A DNA stretch of 64,000 nucleotides from Dyadobacter sp. CY356. Lineage in GTDB: Bacteria > Bacteroidota > Bacteroidia > Cytophagales > Spirosomataceae. A model generated the notes under the pieces. The model was not told the DNA's origin, did no database searches, and worked only from the letters and a program-made list of their open reading frames with translations. Made by a program: the position numbers and the translations under genes. Numbering within the stretch: position 1 is the stretch's first letter; each line of letters begins with the position of its first letter. The stretch is from the NCBI RefSeq assembly GCF_021440195.1, contig NZ_JAJTSZ010000008.1:1-64000 (forward strand), given 5' to 3'. Positions 44,051 through 54,400 of the stretch are shown here, piece by piece.

Positions 44051-47000
44051 ATGAACCTATTTTTTTTACAAAAAACAATCGAAACTATGAAAAAAAATCG
44101 ACAAAGGAAAGGTCGTGCCTGTCTCTATCTGCTCATGAAAATTTCATTGACACAAATTATATTTTGCTTATCCTTCGCAGGGTTTACATACGCCGGACAT
44201 GTAGGAAGAGCACAGGAGGTTTTGGAACGTACGGTTACTGTTAATGCTGAAAAAACTGAATTGCGGCATGTCTTAAATCAAATAGAAAACAGAGCTGATG
44301 TTAAATTTGTTTATAGCAACAAGGCAATAGGTGCGAGCCGGGAAGTGGTTTTTCATGTGACAAATCAGAAACTATCTACCGCTTTAAATTCACTTTTAGT
44401 ACCGCTGGGAATCTCCTACGAACTTACGAAATCGGGCAGGATTTTACTGACAACAGAGAAGGCGGTGATTTCAAGAGAAGAATCGTCACTGGCAACAGAG
44501 CTGAAATCATTTGCGGATCTTAAAGTTTCAGGGAAAATTACGGATGAAAAGGGCGAGGGGCTGCCCGGTGTGAGTGTGCGCGTTAAAGGTACACAAGCAG
44601 GTACTGTTTCAGACGTGAATGGCGGTTACAGTGTAGATGTGGCGGACAAATCGGCAGTACTCGTATTCAGTTTTGTTGGATATAAAACACTGGAATTGCC
44701 AGTGGGAGACAGGTCAGTTTTTGATGTTAGTCTGGCGCCTGATGATAAATCACTGAATGAAGTTGTCGTGATTGGTTATGGTACCTCGCGTAAAAAGGAC
44801 GTAGTAGGTTCTGTTGACATTGTGGCTGCAAAAGATGCAGGTTCAACCACAGCTACAAACGCTTCTCAATTATTGATCGGTAAATCTGCCGGGGTGCAGG
44901 TTTTACAATCCAACGGTACGCCTGGTTCTGATTCCCAGATACTTATCAGAGGTACGGGTTCGTTTACGGGGGTTGATCCGTTATATGTAATCGATGGTAT
45001 TCAGGGTAGTAAAACGATGTTCAATACCCTGGGACCTCAGGATATTGAAAATATTACAATACTGAAAGATGCATCTTCGACAGCTATCTATGGTTCTGCG
45101 GCTGCCAATGGTGTGGTCATTATCACTACAAAAAAAGGTCTTTCAGGTGCACCAAAAATAAACTTCACTTCGCAATGGGGTGTTGCAAAGGCATGGAAAC
45201 AACTTGATTTATTGAATGCGTCTCAATATGTTGATCTGTTAAAAGATTTCGCTGCTACTACCAACGCAGTTTTGCCTGAGAAATTCAGCACGGCAGATGT
45301 ACGTGTTGACCGGAATGACTGGCAGAAACAGATTTTTCAATCAGCCCTGGTTTCCCAGAATAACCTGAGCATCAGCGGTGGAAGTGAAAAAGTTACATAC
45401 AATTTCTCGCTTGGTTACATGAATCAGCAAGCCATTGTGAAAAACTATACCGACAAAAGGGTGAACGGAAGATTCAGTCTTGACGAATCACTTGGCCGTT
45501 TCCATTTGGGTCAAACGCTGAATGTTCGTTATGTAAAAGATGAAGGTCAGCTGGCGAATATTACGGAAGCTGTGTCCTACGCTCCTTATAAAGACATTCT
45601 GGATCCAAAAATTCCGGGAGGTTATTCTATCACAACAAACGTAGATGACTTCAACGGTGGTAATAATCCGCTGGCCGCCATCAATCTAAACCATCCTGTA
45701 ACACAAGGATTTGTGTTTTTCCCGCAGGTTTTTGCAGAAGTGGATCTGATCAAAGGCTTGCGTTTCAGAACGCAATTATCTGCCGAAATCGGTGGAGGTA
45801 AAAACAGTGGTTATCAATATGGTTACACGGCGGGTAACAATCTGACACAACCGCAGCAGGCAACTTTAGGATACAATAACTATTCATTTTACACACTTGA
45901 AAATTATTTTTCCTACAACAAATCGTTTGGAAAACATTCGATCTCAGCTACTTTGGGTAACAGTTATCTTGATCCGGGACATTCGTCGAGTGTGGATGCC
46001 AAAGGAACAAATATTCCAAACAATTCCATTCAGAACATTAGCGTAGCGCAGTCTCAAACGGTTTCGGGTTCAAGTTATGGTTATGCACGGGCATCGGTAA
46101 TTTCATTTTTCGCCCGGGGTATGTATTCGTTCAATGATAAGTATGTTTTAACAGGAAGTTTCCGCCGGGATGGTGCATCAAACTTTGGAGCAAATAACCG
46201 TTTTGGGAACTTCTACGGTCTTGGTCTGGCGTGGAGATTTATTGATGAGGATTTTGTTAAAAACAATCTGTCATTTCTTACCGATGGTAAGTTGAGGATA
46301 GGACAGGGACGCACCGGAAATAACACGATTCCTACAACCGGTATCACCAACGTTCTGACTTTCAGTGGAAATCCTAATGGAAACCTGGTTTATTCTCTGG
46401 GCACGAACGAGGGATTTAATCCTGGAACAACCATCAGTACTTTGTCAAATCCAAATATCCGTTGGGAAACCACAGATCAGACAGATGTAGGATTGGATCT
46501 TGGTTTTCTGCATAATAAACTGACAGTCACCGTTGATTACTACAACAGAAAAAGTACCGGTTTACTTGTAAGTGTTCCGGTTCCGGGAAGTACAGGTGCA
46601 TCTCAGAGCGGTACTCAGCCGAGCAAATATGCTAATGCGGCGAGTGCACAAAATAAAGGAATTGAGTTTTCAGCCGGATACAGAGGTTCAACAGGTAACG
46701 GCTTAACTTATACGATCAGCGGAAATATTGCACGTAATAAAAACATCGTAAATTCTTTGGGAAGTGAATTTGCTGCGCCAATTCAGGCAGGTTCATTCAG
46801 TAACCTTCCAACTTTCACCTACACGACTGCGGGTTCCCCAATTGGTTCATTTTACGGATATAACAAGGATCACGTAGCAAAAGATCAGGCGGAAATTGAC
46901 GCTTTGAACGCGGCTGCAAAAGCAAAATCGGGCGATGCTTCGGCTGTTTATCAGGCAGGACTATTACCGGGAGATTTTATTTTCAAGGATCTTAACGGAG

Positions 47001-47572
47001 ACGGAAAGGTGGATGTGAATGATCAGAAAATACTTGGCAATCCGATTCCAAAGATCGTTTACGGTTTTAATGCAGGGCTTAATTTTAAAAACTTCGACTT
47101 CAATATGGTCGTTTCGGGAGTTTCCGGATTGAAATTGTTAAATGCCTTTAAGTTCGTAACACTAAACGAATCCACCGGACATAATGCGACAACCGGAATT
47201 TTAGACAGATGGAGAAATCCTGGCGACGTAGCTGCACTTCCAAGAGCAGGACAAAGCGCAACGGGCGATGGTAACCTCAGGCCGTCGGACTGGTGGCTGG
47301 AAAACGGTGCTTACATGCGGATCAGGAATATTACGCTGGGATATACAATTCCTAAGTCATTTGTCAGCAGCATTGGCAACGGTCACGTTTTCAGTAGTAT
47401 CCGCTTTTATGTTGCGGCGCAAAATCTTTTGACAATCACAAAATATACAGGTTATGATCCCGAAGTAAGTACGCAAAGTGGTGGAAGTTACATTTTCTCC
47501 CGTGGTATTGACGACCGGACCAATTTGCCGCAACCAAGAACATTCCTTGGCGGTATTCAACTTGGATTTTAA
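44051..47572 (+). CDS. SusC/RagA family TonB-dependent receptor with STN signalling domain
   Basis: An outer-membrane transporter of 1173 residues. A leader with signal peptide (through about residue 55, IIFCLSFAGFTYAG) is followed by an STN (secretin/TonB short N-terminal) domain at about 60-135 (ELRHVLNQIENRADVKFVYSNK), a CarboxypepD_reg domain (about 160-240), a plug (about 245-370) and a barrel ending LGGIQLGF. The STN domain permits signalling to the FecR anti-sigma factor just upstream, so expression is likely ligand-induced. A GGAAGGAG site eight bases before supports the ATG at 44051. The SusD partner follows 30 bases on. Confidence 0.93.
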   Translation: MNLFFLQKTIETMKKNRQRKGRACLYLLMKISLTQIIFCLSFAGFTYAGHVGRAQEVLERTVTVNAEKTELRHVLNQIENRADVKFVYSNKAIGASREVVFHVTNQKLSTALNSLLVPLGISYELTKSGRILLTTEKAVISREESSLATELKSFADLKVSGKITDEKGEGLPGVSVRVKGTQAGTVSDVNGGYSVDVADKSAVLVFSFVGYKTLELPVGDRSVFDVSLAPDDKSLNEVVVIGYGTSRKKDVVGSVDIVAAKDAGSTTATNASQLLIGKSAGVQVLQSNGTPGSDSQILIRGTGSFTGVDPLYVIDGIQGSKTMFNTLGPQDIENITILKDASSTAIYGSAAANGVVIITTKKGLSGAPKINFTSQWGVAKAWKQLDLLNASQYVDLLKDFAATTNAVLPEKFSTADVRVDRNDWQKQIFQSALVSQNNLSISGGSEKVTYNFSLGYMNQQAIVKNYTDKRVNGRFSLDESLGRFHLGQTLNVRYVKDEGQLANITEAVSYAPYKDILDPKIPGGYSITTNVDDFNGGNNPLAAINLNHPVTQGFVFFPQVFAEVDLIKGLRFRTQLSAEIGGGKNSGYQYGYTAGNNLTQPQQATLGYNNYSFYTLENYFSYNKSFGKHSISATLGNSYLDPGHSSSVDAKGTNIPNNSIQNISVAQSQTVSGSSYGYARASVISFFARGMYSFNDKYVLTGSFRRDGASNFGANNRFGNFYGLGLAWRFIDEDFVKNNLSFLTDGKLRIGQGRTGNNTIPTTGITNVLTFSGNPNGNLVYSLGTNEGFNPGTTISTLSNPNIRWETTDQTDVGLDLGFLHNKLTVTVDYYNRKSTGLLVSVPVPGSTGASQSGTQPSKYANAASAQNKGIEFSAGYRGSTGNGLTYTISGNIARNKNIVNSLGSEFAAPIQAGSFSNLPTFTYTTAGSPIGSFYGYNKDHVAKDQAEIDALNAAAKAKSGDASAVYQAGLLPGDFIFKDLNGDGKVDVNDQKILGNPIPKIVYGFNAGLNFKNFDFNMVVSGVSGLKLLNAFKFVTLNESTGHNATTGILDRWRNPGDVAALPRAGQSATGDGNLRPSDWWLENGAYMRIRNITLGYTIPKSFVSSIGNGHVFSSIRFYVAAQNLLTITKYTGYDPEVSTQSGGSYIFSRGIDDRTNLPQPRTFLGGIQLGF

Positions 47573-47601
47573 TTATTGGTAATTACTAACAGAGAATTGA
47601 A

Positions 47602-49200
47602 ATGAAAAAATTAGCAATATATATTTTGGGGTTGCTGGCCGTAGTTAACTTAGCCGGCTGCGACGAATCCAAACTGGAACTTACCAGTCAGAGCAGTTAT
47701 GATTACAGTACTTATTTTACAACGAGTGATGGATTGAATCAGGCTGTCATCGCAACTTACGCAACGCTTTTGCACAATGGGTTATGGTCGAGAGAGTATT
47801 ATTACATCTTTGATCTTTTGGGTTACGATGCAAAAAAAACGACGAACCTGCAAGGAGACGTGGCGCAGCTGGCTGATTATTCATTTGGTACCAGTCAAAC
47901 CCAGATCGGACAGCTTTGGAATAGCCTCTATCGAATGATTCTGCGGGCAAATGTGGTGATAGACCGCGCGAATGTATGGGCACCAACAGTGGCTGCTGAT
48001 CAGGCTAATGCAAAACAATACATCGCCGAAGCTCGTTTTTTAAGATCGTACGCCTATTTCAACATTGTGAATTTATGGGGAAGAGCGCCGCTGATCACTA
48101 CTTACGACAGTACGGTTGCCAACAATTATTTCCCTCGTGCTTCAACAGGTGCGATGTGGAGTTTCATTGAAAATGACCTGACACTTGCAGCGGCAGATCT
48201 TCCGCTGACATACGATGCAGCCACAGGTTTGGGAAGAGCAACCAAAGGAGCAGCACTTGCATTACTAGGTAAAACATATCTCTATCAGGGAAAATATGCC
48301 CAGGCTCAGGCCACTTTTACGCAGCTTACAACAGCTCCGTTTTCGTATAAACTGGATACCTCATATGATAATCTTTTCAGCACATCAAACCAGAGCAGCC
48401 CTGAAAACATTTTCCAGGTTATGAATGCGGCCTGGACTGATTGGGGAATTGGCAATCAATATTCGGCTTTTGGCGGACAGGAAACCTGGGGTGGCAGAGC
48501 CACTCATTCAGCCCGTGCCCAGGAATATGGATTTAATGACTGGTTTAACACATACATTACTACTGCGGCAGTAAAAGCATTCAAATATACAAATCCTGCA
48601 ACGGGAGCTTCGTACACCGATCCTCGGGCTTATTCTACTTTCTACGGCAATGCGGAAAGTGGAGGTGATACAGTATACTGCGAAAAGTGTGCATCCGGAA
48701 AAGTTACATTTCCCTTTAAAGCCAATGATCCGCAGGGATATTATGTGTGGAGAAAATATGAGTATTATGATGAAGTGGCCACTTATGGTGGACCGGCAAG
48801 CAGTATCAATGGGCAGGTAATCAGATATGCTGATGTTTTACTGATGTTGGCAGAATCATACATTCAGCAGGGTCAAACCGGAGCACAGCCACTTGCTTTA
48901 ATTAATCAGGTAAGAAAAAGAGTAAATGCTTTCCAGTATACAGACCTTGGAGCAAGTAAAACAGAAGCTATGGCCATTTTGATGCGGGAAAGACAACTGG
49001 AATTAACCGGAGAACAAACCCGTTATTTTGACCTGATCCGCTGGGGACTTGCCAAGCAGACCATCAATGCGGAAAGATCGGCAGAACCAGGTGATGGAAA
49101 ATCTCCATTTCAGGATAAACACGTTTTATTCCCGATTCCGGATGTTGAGAAAAATTACAATCCGAACGTTGAAAAGGATATTGCCAATAACTGGAACTAG
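47602..49200 (+). CDS. SusD/RagB family nutrient-binding lipoprotein
   Basis: A surface lipoprotein of 532 residues; the signal ends in a lipobox (VVNLAGC). Helical SusD features are visible: ARFLRSYAYFNIVNLWGRAPLITT, TKGAALALLGKTYLYQGKYAQAQATF, and RERQLELTGEQTRYFDLIRWG near the end. It partners with the STN-type SusC immediately upstream. Ligand not determined; no glycosidase or other enzyme gene follows on the same transcript, as the terminator comes directly after. Confidence 0.92.
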   Translation: MKKLAIYILGLLAVVNLAGCDESKLELTSQSSYDYSTYFTTSDGLNQAVIATYATLLHNGLWSREYYYIFDLLGYDAKKTTNLQGDVAQLADYSFGTSQTQIGQLWNSLYRMILRANVVIDRANVWAPTVAADQANAKQYIAEARFLRSYAYFNIVNLWGRAPLITTYDSTVANNYFPRASTGAMWSFIENDLTLAAADLPLTYDAATGLGRATKGAALALLGKTYLYQGKYAQAQATFTQLTTAPFSYKLDTSYDNLFSTSNQSSPENIFQVMNAAWTDWGIGNQYSAFGGQETWGGRATHSARAQEYGFNDWFNTYITTAAVKAFKYTNPATGASYTDPRAYSTFYGNAESGGDTVYCEKCASGKVTFPFKANDPQGYYVWRKYEYYDEVATYGGPASSINGQVIRYADVLLMLAESYIQQGQTGAQPLALINQVRKRVNAFQYTDLGASKTEAMAILMRERQLELTGEQTRYFDLIRWGLAKQTINAERSAEPGDGKSPFQDKHVLFPIPDVEKNYNPNVEKDIANNWN

Positions 49201-49229
49201 GGATTGGTTGAGTTGAAAATTTTGAATAG

Positions 49230-49268
49230 ATGCGCCGGAGGGATAATTCCTTCGGCGCATATTTTTTG
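49230..49268 (+). terminator. Intrinsic terminator after SusD
   Basis: Twelve-base arms (49230-49241 with 49249-49260, one mismatch) are followed by a run of six T. It ends the SusC/SusD transcript and lies close to the end of the convergent SCO gene. Confidence 0.88.
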
Positions 49269-49289
49269 CACAATCCAAGGCACACTTAA

Positions 49290-49973
49290 TTATTCCTTTA
49301 AAAGCTGCCTGATATCTGCTGAAAGCTGTTGAACTTCAAGTTCCAGTGTGCCATTATAAATTCCGCGAATTCGTTTGTTTTTATCGACAAGGATAATGTG
49401 TTCCGTATGAAGGAACTGAGTACTGTCTTTTGTGAAACCCAGATACTCTTCGGCAAAATATGATTTTCTGGCAAGTGTGTAAATCTGACTTTTATTACCG
49501 GTTAACAAATGCCAGTTTTGCGAAGTGATTTCATGCTGTACTGCAAATTTTTTCAATCGTCGGACGTCATCAATCCAGGGAGTAACACTAAATGAAAGCA
49601 TTACCACACCAGGGTTATTATAATATTTGCTTTGTATGAGTTTTAAATGTCTGGTCATCACCGGACAAATACTGATGCAACTGGTAAATATAAAATTGGC
49701 AATATGAATTTTACCGTCAATTTCTTTATCAGTTATATTATTTCCGTTTTGATCCGTAAATGAAAAAGCAGGTATAACGTGTTTGACTTTTTTATTTATT
49801 TCTTCTGAGGATGACAAGAATAAAGGAGAAAAATCTGCCGTGTTATAATATGGCAATTTAGCGGCATCTGTATGTTCAGAACATTCAGTTACCAGAGTTG
49901 AAATGATCATAACACTAATTATTGAAAACACTATCCGCAACATTGACGCAATTTTTTGTTCCGAGTAATCCAT
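49290..49973 (-). CDS. SCO family copper chaperone-like protein
   Basis: A periplasmic thioredoxin-like lipoprotein of the SCO1/SenC family, related to proteins that insert copper into cytochrome oxidase. The copper-binding motif CxxxC is seen in FTSCISICPVM and the distal His in FLHTEHIILVDK. A hydrophobic lead with a possible lipid Cys (LVTEC) precedes it. The ATG at 49973 has a GGAAG site seven bases before and is preferred; it overlaps the end of the upstream gene by 59 bases. About 227 residues. Neighbours are a MORN-repeat lipoprotein and a YHYH protein, a combination typical of Bacteroidota copper-related or unknown-function sets. Confidence 0.88.
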   Translation of the reverse strand: MDYSEQKIASMLRIVFSIISVMIISTLVTECSEHTDAAKLPYYNTADFSPLFLSSSEEINKKVKHVIPAFSFTDQNGNNITDKEIDGKIHIANFIFTSCISICPVMTRHLKLIQSKYYNNPGVVMLSFSVTPWIDDVRRLKKFAVQHEITSQNWHLLTGNKSQIYTLARKSYFAEEYLGFTKDSTQFLHTEHIILVDKNKRIRGIYNGTLELEVQQLSADIRQLLKE

Positions 49974-50496
49974 ATCTTCTTCCGTTAAGTACAATGTAGT
50001 TAGCTCTCACCTTTCCATTATCATAAAACATCGTTTGCGATCCTTCTTCATGTCCCTTTTTATAATGCATATTCCTGATCAGCTCGCCATCACGGTTCCA
50101 TTCCTTGCAAGAGCCTTCGTACTCATCATTTTCAAAGTGGTACAAAAGTTTATTTTTTCCATCTTCCCACCAAGCCTGATACAATCCGGTTTTGCGGCCG
50201 TGATAAAATTTCCGTTTCTCCTGCATTTTGCCATTAGCGTAATATTTGACTCTGGCGCCATGCTCTTTTCCTTCTTCAAATCCGGAAATTTCCACGGTAT
50301 CCCCCGAAGGAAATAAAGTATAAACAGAACCAGTGAAAGGTTCTCTGTTGTAAAACAAAGAACCTTTGATACGCTTAAAATTTGTTGAGGCACCATTAAC
50401 AAATACTGATCTTTCCATAGTAGAAGAATTACATCCAGTGGATAGAATGAGCAGATATAAACCTAACTTACTCAGAAACTGTACCTGCTGTACCAT
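49915..50496 (-). CDS. MORN-like repeat lipoprotein (YwqK-type)
   Basis: An exported lipoprotein of 193 residues (signal ends at Cys, LILSTGC). The body consists of repeated G-x-x-x-x-Y-x-x-G units such as GKEHGARVKYYANGKMQEK, GRKTGLYQAWWEDGK, DEYEGSCKEWNRDGE and GHEEGSQTMFYDNGK, known as MORN-variant or YwqK repeats. The database label 'antitoxin' is a misnomer for most members. The ATG at 50496 is chosen over a GTG at 50505. The gene overlaps the YHYH gene upstream by 29 bases and the SCO gene downstream by 59, so translation is probably coupled. Confidence 0.82.
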   Translation of the reverse strand: MVQQVQFLSKLGLYLLILSTGCNSSTMERSVFVNGASTNFKRIKGSLFYNREPFTGSVYTLFPSGDTVEISGFEEGKEHGARVKYYANGKMQEKRKFYHGRKTGLYQAWWEDGKNKLLYHFENDEYEGSCKEWNRDGELIRNMHYKKGHEEGSQTMFYDNGKVRANYIVLNGRRYGLLGTKNCVNVADSVFNN

Positions 50497-51214
50497 AAAA
50501 CCCACTGCCGTTTATATAAGGATCGCTACTGGTGATGTGATAATGGTAAATCCCGTTTGGATAATCAGCTGTTGCCAGGATATGCCCATGATAAGCATCC
50601 AAAGAGCTGTCAACTACCAGTGATCCGTTTTCTTCCGGTCCATACACCGGAAACCCATCCAGCAGAAATCCTAATAATGCTGATTTTGATGCTTTAACAG
50701 TAGTCAGGTAAAGTGGTTCTACGTGATAGTGATACTGTCCGGTTTGCTGCGGATGGCCCCAATATTGATCAAAACTTGTCGCCTCACTCGTAAGAGGCTG
50801 ATTTGGACCAGCATATTGATTAAAAAATGGAACACCATTTAAAGAGATTCCAATTGGGCCTAATGGAGTCGCAGAATGGGTTGTGGCCACTTTCGGGTCA
50901 AGTGGAATTTTAAAGGTGTAAGCCTGTTCAGAAATAGCATTAGGATTTTTATTAAATGTGTTACCGGCAAAAGTAGTACCGCTGAAATTCTCATATAAGC
51001 TATTGCTTGTCGCGTAATAAACACTTTTATGATCCGGAACCCCTTTTGTTTTGATTGTTACATAAGTTCCGTCGGAAGTAATACTCGTTGCTCCGTAAAT
51101 TTTGGAATAAATGGCAGGAACCACGTTATCAGTCGTCGTCACGTCATCAGAATCACTCTTGCATGCAGTAATCAGGAAGCAAAATGAAAATAGGATAAGA
51201 ATCGATTTATTCAT
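50468..51214 (-). CDS. YHYH domain lipoprotein
   Basis: An exported lipoprotein of 248 residues; the signal ends at Cys 18 (CFLITAC). The mature domain is the YHYH type, with the name motif seen twice: GQYHYHVEP and GIYHYHITSSDPYINGSGFYG. Several His residues could bind metal, and the family is often next to SCO genes. It is the first gene of a three-gene overlapping set (YHYH, MORN, SCO). Function unknown; metal handling is an inference. Confidence 0.87.
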   Translation of the reverse strand: MNKSILILFSFCFLITACKSDSDDVTTTDNVVPAIYSKIYGATSITSDGTYVTIKTKGVPDHKSVYYATSNSLYENFSGTTFAGNTFNKNPNAISEQAYTFKIPLDPKVATTHSATPLGPIGISLNGVPFFNQYAGPNQPLTSEATSFDQYWGHPQQTGQYHYHVEPLYLTTVKASKSALLGFLLDGFPVYGPEENGSLVVDSSLDAYHGHILATADYPNGIYHYHITSSDPYINGSGFYGTAGTVSE

Positions 51215-51480
51215 GGTTGTCCGGGCTTTAATATTGGTAAATATTTAAAACTTAGACACATTTCCCGTCATTTGGTAACTGAGGCAGGATAACTATTTCA
51301 TAATCTGAATTTTATCGTCTTTAATGACCTTTAATGCTATTATATAGCTTGTTATTTTAAATATGAAGAGAAATTGTTTAATATGATTTTTCAGAGTATT
51401 TATTGACAGTTTTTACTTTATTGATAAAGTTGAAACAATTAAATTTTTTCATTTTAAATTGATCCAATCTTCTGACAGAG

Positions 51481-54400
51481 ATGAATATATCAAGATGCGT
51501 TCCGCTTTTTTTTCTTTTCATTATTTCGAGTTTTGGTTTCTCGTTCCAAAATGAAAAAAGAGGAAATACACAGAAACTCGCCAGAGATTCCCAGCTCCGC
51601 ATTATTCAAAACCAATCCGCAGAAACGATCAGTATTTTTCGGGGCAATGAAACGAAGCCGATTTTAACCCAAAACGCCAAGGCTAATTTCCGTCCCTATT
51701 TGCATCCTCTGGTTGCCCCGGACGGTAAAGGTATTTTAACTGAATACAGTCCCGGCCATCACAAACATCAAACCGGAATTTATTGGGGTTATGCCAGGGT
51801 GAACGGAAGAGATTATTTCCATCACCCGGATGCAGGATATTGGCGGCGGGTTTCGGCAAAAGTGGTTGAGGCAAAAGGTGTGGAAGTGAAGTGGCAAACG
51901 GTTTATGATCTGCTGGATTCTACCGGGACAGCCGTTTTGACAGAAACACAAAATTGGTCAATGCGCGAAAAAGACGGGAAATATTTACTGGATCTGGAAT
52001 GGAACGGAGAGGCACAGACGGATGTGACCATCGGGAAGTACGACTATGGCGGCTTGTTCGTTCGTATGCCCTGGAAGGAGGGTATCAAAGGAGAAGTAAT
52101 CAATGCTGCCCGTCAGCGAAATGAAAAAGCGGAAGGCCAAAATGCACTTTGGGTTGACATTGGGATGCAGGTTGAAGGAAGAAATGATCTGGCGCATATT
52201 GCCATCTTTGATCATCCTGAAAACAAAGGATATCCGCAAACCTGGCGTGTTGACAGTCAGCTCGGTGCCGGCCCGGCGCGGGCGCGTAAGGAAGACTGGC
52301 ATATCAAAAAAGGTGAAACCGAAGTGATCAAACATGAACTGGTGGTTTATACAGGTGAGCTCAATGATGTGGCATTGACAAAAACATTTGGCGATTTTAT
52401 CGGAAACAATGGCACTTATAACACAGCCGCACTTTGGGCCATTGCGCAAAAGGAAGGCAGGGAAGCGAAATTTCTGAGTGCTCAGGAAGCCGTTGCCGCG
52501 ATGACGATCAAGGATGGATTTATAGTAAATGCTTATGCATCCGAACCGATGATGACCCAGCCAATGGCTTTTTGCTGGGATGACAAAGGACGAATGTGGA
52601 TCGCTGAAAATAAGGACTACGAATCCCGTGGAAAGGGATTTTCTAATGCAGGAGACAGCCGCATTCTTATTTTGGAAGATACGGACGGCGACGGCGTTGC
52701 TGACAAACGAAAAGTTTTCATGGAAGGTATTGCATTTCCTTCTGCGCTGGCGGTTGGCTTCGACGGCGTATTTATCGGAGCACCGCCAAATTTGCTTTTT
52801 GTCCCTGACAAAAACGGTGATGACAAAGCGGATATGGATGATATTGAAGTACGTTTGACCGGCTGGGGCATTCGGGACCGGCATGAAACGCTGAACAGTT
52901 TTCATTGGGGACCTGATGGCTGGTTATATGGTTTGCAGGGTTTCGCAACGCCGTCAAAAGTGGGTAAGCCAAAAGGAAAGGGAAAAATCTACAAACATAA
53001 GGATACATTTCCGGAGGATATTCTTGAAGGTGAAGGCACGGATATCAATGGTGGCGTTTGGCGTTATCATCCGACAAAAGATAAGTTTGAAGTAGTAGCG
53101 CACGGATTCAGTAATCCCTGGGGAATTGATTATGATGCCAAAGGACAATTGCTGATGACGGCCTGTGTGATACCGCATCTATGGCATGTCATTCCTGGTG
53201 GAATTTATCATCGTCAAGGCGGACAACATTTCAATCCATATGTTTACAATGATATTAAAACCATAGCAGATCATAGTCATCGTTCGGCGCATGGTGGAGC
53301 CAGGGTTTATCTTTCTGACGCTTTTCCGAAGGAGGAAAGGGGTAAGATATTTATGGCCAATATTCATGAACATGGAATTTTGTCTGATAAACTGATATCC
53401 AAAGGCTCCGGGTTTATTGGCAAACACGGAGATGAATTCATGATGGCGAATAATGCGCAGTGGGTAGGTTTTAGTATGGAAATAGGCCCGGAAGGTGGCA
53501 TGTATGTGCTCGACTGGCATGATGCCGATATTTGCGGTTCAGATGTTTTGAATTCCGAAACAGGAAGGATTTTCAGGATTATGCCAAAAGTTTCAAAGGC
53601 TGAAAACTGGAAAGACCGCTATGCCGATCTCGGTAAGTTTTCCGATTTGCAACTTGCAGAATTGCAGGCCAGTCCCAGCGAATGGCATGCAAGACGGGCA
53701 AGAATTATCCTGCAAAACAGAGCGGCCAAAGGAAAGATTGATAAAACTGCTCAGGATCGTATACAAGATTTATATCAAAACAGCCCTAATTCTGACTGGC
53801 GTCTCAGAGCCATGTTGACATTACAGATAACCGGAAGCTTCACGGAAAAAATATTATCAGATGCATTGAATGACGGTGATGAATATATCCGCTCCTGGGC
53901 AATCCAGTTTTTGACAGAAGATAAAAACGTTTCCCCGGAGACCATTTCAAAACTAGACCAAATGGGTCAGACTGACAAATCTGCCGTAGTGCGTCTTTAT
54001 CTGGCATCTGCGTTACAAAGGATGGATTTAAATGCAAGATGGAAACTGGCTAACGCTTTGGTAGCACATGCAGAAGATATCAACGATCATAATTTACCAA
54101 AAATGATCTGGTATGGCATTGAGCCATTAGTCAAAGAAAATCCGGCGCGTTCCATGGAACTGGCAAGCGTCAGCAGGATTCCGATGATAACCCAATTCAT
54201 TGCAAGAAGAGCTGTGGATGCAGACGCGGTTGAAGTATTGGTGGAGGCTATTGGAAAATCAACTATAAATCAGAAAGCATTATTGGAAGGTATGCGCGAC
54301 GGTTTGGATGGCAGAACGGATCTGAAAGCACCTGCAAACTGGAATGCGGTTTATGCCAAATTAAAACTAAAAGAAAAGTCAGTAGTATTGCTTGCCAAAG

